Origin: Melastoma dodecandrum
Taxonomy: Eukaryota > Streptophyta > Magnoliopsida > Myrtales > Melastomataceae
NCBI GenBank assembly: GCA_029817715.1
Contig: JARUPY010000164.1
Location: 1,492,001-1,556,000 of the forward strand
Reading direction: 5' to 3'
Length of the DNA: 64,000 bases
Shown here in pieces: positions 1-8,242 of this stretch (positions within the stretch are counted from its first letter, which is position 1; each line of letters opens with the position of its first letter). Both the position numbers and the translations under genes were made by a program. Below the pieces are notes generated by a model. It worked only from the letters and a program-made list of their open reading frames with translations. It was not told the origin of the DNA and did no database searches.

Positions 1-721
1 CTAAGTGGTTTCGGCAGTAGTTAAACTGCTCCATGGTCAAAGGAGACCACCAAGGTTCTTCAACCTTTCCGTCCTTCTTAGGACCATCCTTTGCAGAATC
101 ATCCCCTTTTGGACCAGAAGACCCAAGCCTCTTGGCTTTCCTCTTCTTCCTGGCTTTCTCTTCTGACTCGGCTTTTGCCTTGTCTTTCAGATCTGCCATT
201 TTCACATCTCTTCTGGAGCTTTCCTCCTTCGGATCTGTCATCTTCTTTTGAAGATTTATCTTCACATTTCTTTCAGAGTTGGTGTTATCCTTCTCATTCA
301 GATCTGTCTTCCCCTCCTGGGAAACTCTCGCTTTATCCTTGGGATTGGTTATTACCTTTCCCTTAGATCCAGCCATCCCCTTCTGGGATTCTTTCGCCTT
401 TCCCTTAGATCTGGCCTCAGCCTCCTTGGGATTAGCCATCTCTTTCTGGAGATCTGGTTTCACTTCACTCTTGGAGTCAGCTTTTGCTTTCTCCTTAAGT
501 TCAACCTTCCCTTTCTGGGAATCCGCAGTTTTCAGCTTCTTGGGACATTCGTAAGAACGATGTCCTAGTTGCTTGCACTGCCAGCAGAGAACTGCCGCCT
601 TCGTTCCTGAAGCGGAACCAGCATCACTATGCTCACCATCTCCCTTATTAGGACATACCTTTCGGGAATGTCCCTCCTTCTTGCATCCCCAGCATATTTC
701 TCTCTTTGCAGTAGGATCCAT
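1..721 (-). CDS. Knuckle-rich, lysine-rich ORF downstream of RNase H (TAV position), 3' end outside window
   Basis: An ATG at 721-719 opens a frame shifted by one base from the polymerase frame. It stays open for 240 codons to the window edge. It overlaps the last 74 bases of the polymerase ORF (stop at 648-650). Two CCHC zinc knuckles lie at residues 10-23 (CWGCKKEGHSRKVC) and 46-59 (CWQCKQLGHRSYEC). They are followed by about 150 residues of degenerate Lys/Glu/Ser/Asp-rich repeats built on units like NPKDKARVSQEGK. In caulimovirids with this layout, the ORF after RNase H encodes the transactivator/viroplasmin. This ORF sits in that position, but I see no transactivator domain within the window. 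Nucleic-acid binding is suggested by the knuckles; the rest of the role is inference. No stop or frameshift was seen. Confidence 0.7.
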   Translation of the reverse strand, partial: MDPTAKREICWGCKKEGHSRKVCPNKGDGEHSDAGSASGTKAAVLCWQCKQLGHRSYECPKKLKTADSQKGKVELKEKAKADSKSEVKPDLQKEMANPKEAEARSKGKAKESQKGMAGSKGKVITNPKDKARVSQEGKTDLNEKDNTNSERNVKINLQKKMTDPKEESSRRDVKMADLKDKAKAESEEKARKKRKAKRLGSSGPKGDDSAKDGPKKDGKVEEPWWSPLTMEQFNYCRNHL

Positions 722-3700
722 CTGCAGAGTTTTTAGAAAGAGAGGTGTTTGCAAGTTCTCTAGAGAGAGAGTCAGCTATTATGTTGTGGTCGGACTTAAT
801 GTATTCGACCTCATATTTATAATAGCTTAATTGTTCCTGCAACCTTAAGAGTCTAGTTTGCCTAGCTTCCTTAAGGTTCAGACTCATAAACCTTTTTATA
901 TAGGTCGAGTCAGAGCGCACTAAAAATTCTTTTGGTGCCAAAAAGATGTAAAAGGCCTTTATTCCGTTTTTTAAGGCCAATACCTCCTTTTCATGTATCG
1001 GGTATCTTAATTCGTACCCCTTGAAGCTTCCCGACCAGTATTTACATACCGGTTCTGGTTTTCGTCCTCTAATTTTTAGGACTGCTCCCCAATATTCTTC
1101 AGAAGCATCAACTTCCATGACTAACTCGTCCTTGTCAGAAGGTAGAGCAAGTTGTGGCAAATTTTTCACCTTTGCTTTAATCCTTCTAATGGATTGAGTA
1201 TCTTCATCTTCCCATTTCCAAGGATTTGTGGAAGAGGTTTTCTTCGCAACCCTACTTAAATCTTTGGAAAGATCTTTCACAAACTTTCTTGCATAGTTAG
1301 CGCATCCACAAAATCTCTGGACTTGCTTTCTATCCTCAAGTCTGTCAGGAAAATTAATTATTTTCTCAGCAATATGATTTTGCAGTTTAATTTTTCCCTG
1401 CTCAATCTCCATGCCTAGAAAATTAACTGATTCCCTAAACCATTCTATCTTTTTCTCTGATAGAATCATGCCCTCTCGCCGGAAGACATCAGTCACCTCA
1501 TCTAGGTGCCTCATGTGTTCATCTTCAGTCTTACTGTAGATTAGCACATCGTCAATATAGACCGCACAAAATTTTCGGACCTGCTTGAAAGCATTATCCA
1601 TTTTGCGCTGAAACACGCCTGGAGCATTTTTCAGGCCGAACGGCATTACCAGCCATTCAAGCATTCCTTGCGGAGCATTGAAGGCAGTTAGAGGAACCGA
1701 CTCTTCCTCCATCTTGACTTGCCAGTATCTACTTTTCAAGTCAAATTTAGAGAAGAATTTTGGTTGGCTCAGACTTATCCTATCAATTAAATCTCCCGCA
1801 GTGGGAATCTTATAGCCATCGTCTTTTGTAGCTTTGTTAAGCTGACGATAATCTATAACCATTCGTGCTTTACCTCGCACCTGCTCGACATGATTAATAA
1901 CCATAAAGGCAGGACTAGAATGTGGACTGTAACTGTCCCTAATCAAGCCTTTTCCAAGCAACTCAGGAATTTGTTTGTCAAACTCCTCAACCATCTCAGC
2001 CGTATACGTAATGTTTCTGGCTCTTATAATGGTTCCGGGATCTTTCAACTCTAATCTAGCCTTTAGGCCATTTCGAGTCCATAACTTTAGTGGATCTTCA
2101 CTAAAATTATCGGCCAGTTTTATTAGGAACTTATCCCATTTTGTTCCCATTAACTTAACAGCCATACACACTTCTTGTTTGGTAAACAAGTCGTCATACC
2201 AATTAGAACTACTGGTATTCGTTGGAGAAAACAGGGTTTGTTCCCATGAATCGTTCTCATCCAACCGTATATCACCACGTTGAGCTCGCACTCTGAAAGC
2301 TCTTTCACATGGGATATCACCACAGTATTCTGTCCGTTTTACCGGATAAAAGCCAAATTTTAACCGAAGTCTAGGCTCTTGTAGAATACTTATCTTTACC
2401 CCACCGATGGAAACATCATTTTCATTCTGCACAAAAGGAAGGTTTTCCTTTTGACCCTTCAAAAAGGCGTTACCAATAATGATGTCGGCCTCTAGTAAAG
2501 GGTGTGCAAGAATCTCTTTAATGATGAACTTTTGTCCACCAATAAAGACAGGCACGTTGCTTGCCTTATGACCAACAATTGTGGCCATACCATCGACGTT
2601 AACCATGTGGATGGGTTTCTGCAGTGGTTCCCACCACTCATCTGGCAGAGCATTGAGTCTAGCACAAGTTATGCTACACCCAGTGTCTATCAAAGTATCC
2701 AGAGAATACTCATAGTATCCAGGAAATTTGAAAGTTAGAGCCACATATGTGCTCATGTCTTCCTTCCTAATACTAAACCCAATATTCTCAGGTACCTTCT
2801 GGGATGGTTCTATCATCCTCCAGATATCGTCTATTGGTATAGACCTTTGTTCGGCTATTTGCTCAATAACCTTACAAACTTCAGGAATCTCAGATAAAGA
2901 GTTTTCCATATTGGTAACTCTTAACATCCTTATGGATTCCTCTCTCGGTTGATCTACAGGGTCTTCATAAACTGGTAATGATACCTGTCTATACCCCACG
3001 ATTCTACCCGTATGTTGTGACGGGGTTCTCGAATCAACAGACCTTCGAGACATCTCTTCTATTAGTGGAGGTGCGCTTGCAACCTCTGGTCGAGAGACTA
3101 TTACATCTTCTCCCACATCACTAGCTCTTGAAGAGACTTCAGAGGGCGCTCTATTAAGCGGCTCTCTCAGGATTGGCATCCTCACAGGCAAATGCCTGTC
3201 AGCCCTTTCGCTAAGCATAGGCAAATGCCTATCAGCTCTTTCATTGACCCTTGACGGATCTCCTAACATAAGAGTAATTTCGTTACCCCTTTGTCGGATG
3301 TTTGCCGCACTAATGGGCCTAGAGCTACTACCAGGTTCAGTCATAACCCAACTCCTTGGCCAGGTTAATTCCAATGGATTCACCTCACGCCTATGGAACT
3401 GTTGGTAGTTGCTATGACCTTCCTCGAACAACTCAGTAAGTCTTGAGATGTTCCTCACACCAGGACTAGTGGTATTTACCAATCGATAGATTACCCTAGT
3501 GTGATACGCCAAATACTTGGCCTGGGGATTCATACGATCCATATTCATCGACTTGATTCTTAAGGTCAATGAAGTCCCCAAACAGCGATCGTTCAAAGCC
3601 ATCATAAAGTTCGGATGGACTTGGAACCATACAGGGCCATGTGCTAAGTTGGCCTGTATTCCTGATATCAGCTGATCTCTAAACTCTCGCCACCGTTTGT

Positions 3701-4706
3701 CGATCACTGCTGCTACCACAGGACTATCCCCTGGTAAATGAAACAGAGGGACTAATCCTATCTGGATCAACCCAATGTGTATATAGTTATATACACCTCT
3801 CGTGTTACGCATAGTATCTCTTATGCGTTGTACATTTAAGAGTGGGATATCCAAAGTCTCAAGCTTAGTGCTTGTGACTTGAGCCGTCGCTTCTGTCTGC
3901 GAGATATCTATGGTGGATCGAAACCTAAATCTCGATACTGCATTGACATTTGGCAACCTCCATTCCAGAATTGACTGGGATGAATCTTCGTACTGGTGGG
4001 TTTCCTCCAGTACCTGATTCGTTGTTTCCAAAGGAACTAACTCATCTCCATCTCCTTCCCTCTCTGCTCGCATCATGAACAGATGTTCGGTCCAAATATC
4101 AGAATCATCATCCGAGTCTGTATCATAATTAGACACAATCTCGTAAATCGACTCTACTTCCGAATCTAAGTCGGAAATCTCTTGCTCATCTATTGGTTCA
4201 TAAGCAAGGATTTCTTCCTCATGACTCCTGTTATCCAGGAAGACCATACGGAGTCTTTCTCTCCTTTGGTTCTTCTTCGGACAACTATCCGCTTTGTGGT
4301 CTTTTGAACCACAAAACCAGCAGCAATTACAACTGCTCAAAGGTTTCCCTTTAGGACATTTAGGCTCTCTGCCATGCTTTCTCCTGAAAGCATCGATCCT
4401 ATCTTTATCCTTCAGGTTATCCCTTCTCCTTACAAACCTTCTTGGTTTGTAAGCAGGACTTCCCTTTTGCTTACGCTGGACGTCTTTCTTGGGCCAAACT
4501 TTCCTTTTGTTGTACCCAACAAACTTCCTCTTACGAGGAAAGTTCCTTCTCTTCAAAGAGTCTCCTGGAGTACTGCGAGTATCGCATCCATACCTTCCAG
4601 GCACATACTCTATCTGAGAACAACAGCTCTTATTCAGGTAAGGTAGCTTCTTAGCTGCCTCTTTCACCTGGAGCTCAGTACATGCTTTACGCATTGCGTA
4701 CTTCAC
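648..4706 (-). CDS. Caulimovirid-like polyprotein: CCHC, movement-protein-like, protease, RT, RNase H
   Basis: This 1352-codon open stretch is counted from the first ATG after the in-frame stop; the same frame is open upstream of that ATG. Residues 1-150 are basic and hold a CCHC knuckle (C129-C142, CWFCGSKDHKADSC). An acidic stretch follows (about 165-220). Residues about 285-412 resemble the movement-protein core (GVYNYIHIGLIQIGLVPLF, HGPVWFQ). A doubled ERADRHLP motif is at about 489-507. The aspartic protease has DTG at 674-676 and a later IIIGNAFL flap/strand motif. The RT spans about 905-1110 with YIDD at 1050-1053. RNase H spans about 1195-1315 with acidic residues in MEVDAS, HEKEVLAL and RSDSTY. 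All main catalytic motifs are present, so decay is slight. It is probably a silent endogenous copy; expression cannot be judged from sequence. Confidence 0.82.
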   Translation of the reverse strand: MKYAMRKACTELQVKEAAKKLPYLNKSCCSQIEYVPGRYGCDTRSTPGDSLKRRNFPRKRKFVGYNKRKVWPKKDVQRKQKGSPAYKPRRFVRRRDNLKDKDRIDAFRRKHGREPKCPKGKPLSSCNCCWFCGSKDHKADSCPKKNQRRERLRMVFLDNRSHEEEILAYEPIDEQEISDLDSEVESIYEIVSNYDTDSDDDSDIWTEHLFMMRAEREGDGDELVPLETTNQVLEETHQYEDSSQSILEWRLPNVNAVSRFRFRSTIDISQTEATAQVTSTKLETLDIPLLNVQRIRDTMRNTRGVYNYIHIGLIQIGLVPLFHLPGDSPVVAAVIDKRWREFRDQLISGIQANLAHGPVWFQVHPNFMMALNDRCLGTSLTLRIKSMNMDRMNPQAKYLAYHTRVIYRLVNTTSPGVRNISRLTELFEEGHSNYQQFHRREVNPLELTWPRSWVMTEPGSSSRPISAANIRQRGNEITLMLGDPSRVNERADRHLPMLSERADRHLPVRMPILREPLNRAPSEVSSRASDVGEDVIVSRPEVASAPPLIEEMSRRSVDSRTPSQHTGRIVGYRQVSLPVYEDPVDQPREESIRMLRVTNMENSLSEIPEVCKVIEQIAEQRSIPIDDIWRMIEPSQKVPENIGFSIRKEDMSTYVALTFKFPGYYEYSLDTLIDTGCSITCARLNALPDEWWEPLQKPIHMVNVDGMATIVGHKASNVPVFIGGQKFIIKEILAHPLLEADIIIGNAFLKGQKENLPFVQNENDVSIGGVKISILQEPRLRLKFGFYPVKRTEYCGDIPCERAFRVRAQRGDIRLDENDSWEQTLFSPTNTSSSNWYDDLFTKQEVCMAVKLMGTKWDKFLIKLADNFSEDPLKLWTRNGLKARLELKDPGTIIRARNITYTAEMVEEFDKQIPELLGKGLIRDSYSPHSSPAFMVINHVEQVRGKARMVIDYRQLNKATKDDGYKIPTAGDLIDRISLSQPKFFSKFDLKSRYWQVKMEEESVPLTAFNAPQGMLEWLVMPFGLKNAPGVFQRKMDNAFKQVRKFCAVYIDDVLIYSKTEDEHMRHLDEVTDVFRREGMILSEKKIEWFRESVNFLGMEIEQGKIKLQNHIAEKIINFPDRLEDRKQVQRFCGCANYARKFVKDLSKDLSRVAKKTSSTNPWKWEDEDTQSIRRIKAKVKNLPQLALPSDKDELVMEVDASEEYWGAVLKIRGRKPEPVCKYWSGSFKGYELRYPIHEKEVLALKNGIKAFYIFLAPKEFLVRSDSTYIKRFMSLNLKEARQTRLLRLQEQLSYYKYEVEYIKSDHNIIADSLSRELANTSLSKNSADGSYCKERNMLGMQEGGTFPKGMS

Positions 4707-4832
4707 CGCCTGGATTTTTCCTCCGAGTCCAGAGACAATCTTCTCTTCACTCAGAAGTAATTCATAGGCCTTTTGCGCAACTTCTGGCCAAGGTTCGGGA
4801 AGTTTTGCAAAAAAGGTTCCTAATATGAACTG

Positions 4833-5923
4833 TTATGATACTACATCCAAATTGTAATAATACTTCTGGAATTCACACACGTAGCTATCAAACCAGCACA
4901 TATCACAGATCTGCAGTTTAACTAGAGCGGTCAATGACTGCTCCTTTTCCACAGTCTCAGTGGATAATGAGAAACCACAGAACTCACGTTTCAGGGCATC
5001 AGCAATTATTGCTAATACTCCATCAACCGTCAGCGCTTGATCTATCTTTTCCTTAATGTCTGTGTGCGCCACTAAGGTTTTCCAGTATTTTTGCGCTGTA
5101 CCCATGAGGGCTGCCACACACAATTCGTAGACTGCTCCAGGAGGAACTCCTCCTGCAGATGCTGTCATCCGAATAAGTGATAACCACTCATCTATCTTTT
5201 CAGATACGTGCTTTTCACAATCAATGTCCAGAAAAGCACCAGGGGTTATTATTGGCTTTAAAACATTATCCCTTGGGACAAACTCTTGTTTAGTCCGATG
5301 AGGATAATCGGGCCTGTAAATTTCCCTTTTCGCAGTTACCAGTTCGTTAAACGTTCTATTGTCTAAATGAACTGGGGTATCTTCTGCCAGTCCTAAGGCT
5401 TTCCTTAGGTCTTTTGCCAACTCCCCACTCTGGGAGTTCAAGTTTGCACTTCGCTTTTGTGAGTCTAAAATGAAAGGAGCCACTGACTCCCTATATATTT
5501 CATCCACACTCTTGCCTTGATTCTGTTTGGAATTTCTTCCTCCCAGATTCAATCTTTCGACTGGTTTTCCCGTAGTACTTTCCAGTCCAGAGGTCGCCTC
5601 GGCTTCAGGCCTTTTTAAACCTCTTTCTCTTTCCAGAGCGTCTAACATTGTGTTTACAATGGAGCCTACTTCCTTTGCCATTTGGTTTCGGCTTTCTAGA
5701 CTTTCATTGCTCCCCTGAATGGTTAGCTGAGTTAAAATATCATTTATACTCTTGCTAACTCCAAAAGGAGACAATCTAGCCTCTTGACGAACTCCAACCT
5801 TGATGGAGTCCCAGAAGGATTTTCTGAAGATTTTCCTTCTCCAGCCATTCAGAAAATCTGACCTTAAGACTTCAATGGATATTTTTGAAACTAAGTCTAA
5901 GTTCTGGATACGGAGAGATATTT
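4833..5923 (-). pseudogene. Coat-protein-like N-terminal part of the caulimovirid polyprotein, closed by in-frame TAA
   Basis: The frame opens after a TAG at about 5925 and closes at a TAA at 4833-4835. The polyprotein frame resumes in the same phase beyond it: 126 bases, or 42 codons, lie between the stop and the ATG at 4706. Near the end are a cysteine-containing segment and an aromatic run (CEFQKYYY), as in caulimovirid coat proteins. No ATG occurs in the first roughly 80 codons; a TTG lies at 5774 and the first internal ATG falls near codon 32 after it. Either the true 5' end is lost, or initiation is at a non-AUG codon. The single stop is the main visible inactivating change, unless the stop is read through. 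Confidence 0.65.
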
Positions 5924-5924
5924 T

Positions 5925-6190
5925 CTAAACCTTAGGATAAATTTGAAAAACTTTGTAAATCTGGGGATATTTTTGATAAAACGGCCTTATTATTATTAGG
6001 GTTTTGTCCACCGGGGGAGGTGCCTATAAAAAGCTGCATTAAATAATTAGATTTTTTTTGTATTTTTCATGGTCTAAAATTTATAATTTTTATACTGATT
6101 CAAATATTAAATTATTTTCAGAATAGTTTATTATCCCAATTTGAAAAAAAAAGAAGCTTATTTGGGTGGTGTGGTTGTGGTTGTGGTGGT

Positions 6191-6226
<36 letters not shown>

Positions 6227-7587
6227 GGGTGTTTAGGAAAACAAGGCTAACAGGCCCGAGGGAGGGAATTATTATTTGAGAGAAAGGACAAGGTCGGTTA
6301 ACATTCATCCGAAACCCCCCCTCCCTCCCCAGATTTTGTACGAGAAAAGGAAAGATTTGTAAGCCCTGGAATGAATGACATGAGTGAGCTAGCATTCGCC
6401 CAAACCAATCAACTTGTACCATGTTTTCTTTTTTTCTTTTTTTCTCTTTTTTAAAATTTTTATCGCCTCCCTCTCTAATAACTTGTTTGTTCTGTTCTTA
6501 TGAAGTCAAGAGTCGACCTAAAAAACAAAGAGAGAAGAGCCTGCGTGCGTGTGAGAGAGGGTGGTATGGGGTAAATAATTTTTTTTTAAGTGAATGAATT
6601 TTATATTGGATGATGATGATGTAGTATCGAGGGTAAGACACAATAATTATCCAGCTCTTACCCCCCCTCCCTCCCTGCATCATCCCTTCAGACTCGGGAT
6701 ATAATTCTCTTAAAAGAAAAAGAAAAAGATCCCCATGACGATATGTTCAACGTCAACCCCATCGGAAGGATTCCATGTACGCTTGCCCACCACCACCACC
6801 ACGAACAAACATCCATATCAACCTCATCCTCAAAAATATATTCCCTTTTTTATTTTTATTTTTTATTTTTAAAGTAGAAGAAGATTTCTCAGCACCAATT
6901 GTCTTTGCTCAATCCCTAGTCAGTCACACACACATTTCTCAACCCCCCCCCCCCTCAAGATAAAAATTGTCAGTTCATCATTTCCAATGAATTTGAATAG
7001 AAACAAAATCTCAGCTGGCAGAAACAAATGCAATTGATTTTTTTTTCTTGGGTGCGTGCAATGTGATTGTAGATCTAGATTTCACCAAATATCACCCCAA
7101 CAATAAAATAAATTGTTATTTTACCCGCCCCCATTAATTGAATTGATATAACTTTTGGAACCCAAAAAAAGATAGAATTTAAATTGTTAATTTGGATTGA
7201 GATTAAGAATAACATTAGAATTTAATGGAATCTAACCGCATGCAAGAAATTCTAATAGGAAAATGGTTTGTATTTTTTTTTTCCTTCCTTTCTGGACTTC
7301 ACGTTGAATGTGAAAGGGGTTCATGCCTGATTTGTTCCCTTCCAGAGTTTTCTAATATTATGAAGTAAAAAACAAAGACGGATATCTAATAAAAAAATTT
7401 TTGAGGTGAAATTTCCACACAAAAAAAAAAAGAATTCTCGGCTGAAAAAAACTTTTTTTTTTTAATCTTATATATGTTTTAGAGTTTGTCTGATTTTCTA
7501 TTAAATTTCTTGAATTTTCGTTTTTATGCCAATAATAGGAATATTAGAGGGAGAATTGGGAATGGGCGATGGGTGTGGTGTAATTGC
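5925..7587. other. Intergenic, homopolymer-rich region between the viral element and the PIF gene
   Basis: No gene is seen. The stretch is AT-rich with many homopolymer runs, including a 34-base G run at 6192-6225, C runs near 6661 and 6945, and poly-T tracts. Apparent open frames across it are proline or phenylalanine strings encoded by these runs. It probably contains the distal promoter of the bHLH gene that starts near 7600. Confidence 0.6.
6192..6225 (+). repeat. 34-base poly-G homopolymer
   Basis: An uninterrupted run of 34 G residues is preceded by GT-rich sequence (TGGTTGTGGTTGTGGTGG-like). Such a run can form G-quadruplexes and is prone to replication slippage and sequencing error. 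Its exact length is therefore doubtful. Confidence 0.85.
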
Positions 7588-7595
7588 TATAAATA
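7588..7595 (+). promoter_or_regulatory. TATA box of the PIF-like gene
   Basis: TATAAATA lies about 30 bases upstream of a probable transcription start near 7620. A pyrimidine-rich leader with a CT run at about 7671-7688 follows, as is common in plant core promoters. No ATG occurs between here and the first splice donor. Confidence 0.6.
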
Positions 7596-7774
7596 ATATA
7601 AGAAACATTTTGTTCACTGGTTTTGTGTTTGTCTCCGGCATCTATCCTTTCCAATTCCCTCAAACCATCTCTCTCTCTCTCTCTCTCATTCTCGTCTATC
7701 CAACCATCCCCCGGCCCATCCCAAAAATCCTTTCCTCCAATAATTATCGTTCCCTGTTTTAGTTCCTGAACTTG

Positions 7775-8208
7775 GTAAGCCTCCCCGCCCACCCCAGTTT
7801 CCTCTCACCTTGTGAATTTTAGCTTTTTTTTTTCGAAATTTATATGGGATTGAAATGCTGGTGATTGTCTGTCTCCCTTTGTCTATCTATGAATCTTCGT
7901 ATGTTCCTCACTCTTTTCGTTGATTCTATGAATTGGGTTGAATTAATCCTTTGACGACGAGGATGGTTAGTGTTGGTTTTGATTGGATAGGGGGATTGTG
8001 TTGCTAAACAATGATATCTTTCTTGTCTTGATTCGGATTAAACTTTATTATTATTATAATTATTTTTCTAAACCCCTTACTAAACATGGAAGCATCCAAC
8101 TCCTTTGCTGTTTCAAGGCAGGCATACTCACGACTATCTCTCTCCCACCAAATTCACATCATCTCACTGAATTCCTTGACATTACTTACTGTTTGCTTTA
8201 ATTTGCAG
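7775..8208 (+). other. Intron in the 5' UTR of the PIF-like gene
   Basis: The donor is CTTG|GTAAGC at 7775 and the acceptor TTTGCAG ends at 8208, giving a 434-base intron. It separates a CT-rich non-coding first exon from the exon with the start codon. PIF genes often have leader introns, which supports this assignment; it was not checked against transcripts. Confidence 0.6.
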
Positions 8209-8227
8209 GTGTAGAAGGTTCTTGCGT

Positions 8228-8242
8228 ATGGGTGAGCCATGA
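8228..8242 (+). promoter_or_regulatory. Four-codon uORF overlapping the PIF start codon (ATGA)
   Basis: ATG GGT GAG CCA TGA encodes MGEP and is the first ATG of the predicted spliced leader. Its stop shares bases with the main start at 8239: the tetranucleotide ATGA holds both. Such a junction can allow termination-reinitiation or impose leaky scanning, so it may lower or condition translation of the bHLH protein. The regulatory effect is inferred. Confidence 0.6.

Larger units (their letters stand above)
1..5924 (-). mobile_element. Endogenous caulimovirid-like (plant pararetrovirus) element, partial
   Basis: Read on the minus strand, one frame holds in order a coat-protein-like segment, a CCHC knuckle, a 30K-type movement-protein-like domain, an aspartic protease, a reverse transcriptase and RNase H. 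An overlapping downstream frame runs off the window. A movement-protein domain together with a Ty3-like protease-RT-RNase H block, and no visible integrase, is the known signature of Caulimoviridae rather than of a gypsy retrotransposon. The order coat protein before movement protein is known from some genera, but fusion to the polymerase in one frame is less usual. No LTR and no Met-tRNA primer site were found. The right boundary is inferred from where the frame closes (TAG near 5925). The only obvious lesion is an in-frame TAA at 4833-4835. Genus assignment is not possible by eye. Confidence 0.8.

Noticed and set aside
33..830. Several plus-strand frames of 72-106 codons
   Set aside because: They are antisense shadows of the knuckle-rich minus-strand ORF and the RNase H end; their Ser/Phe/Leu-rich composition mirrors Lys/Glu-rich codons.
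6090..6422. Minus-strand frame with a run of prolines
   Set aside because: It is created by the 34-base G run; there is no domain or splice context.
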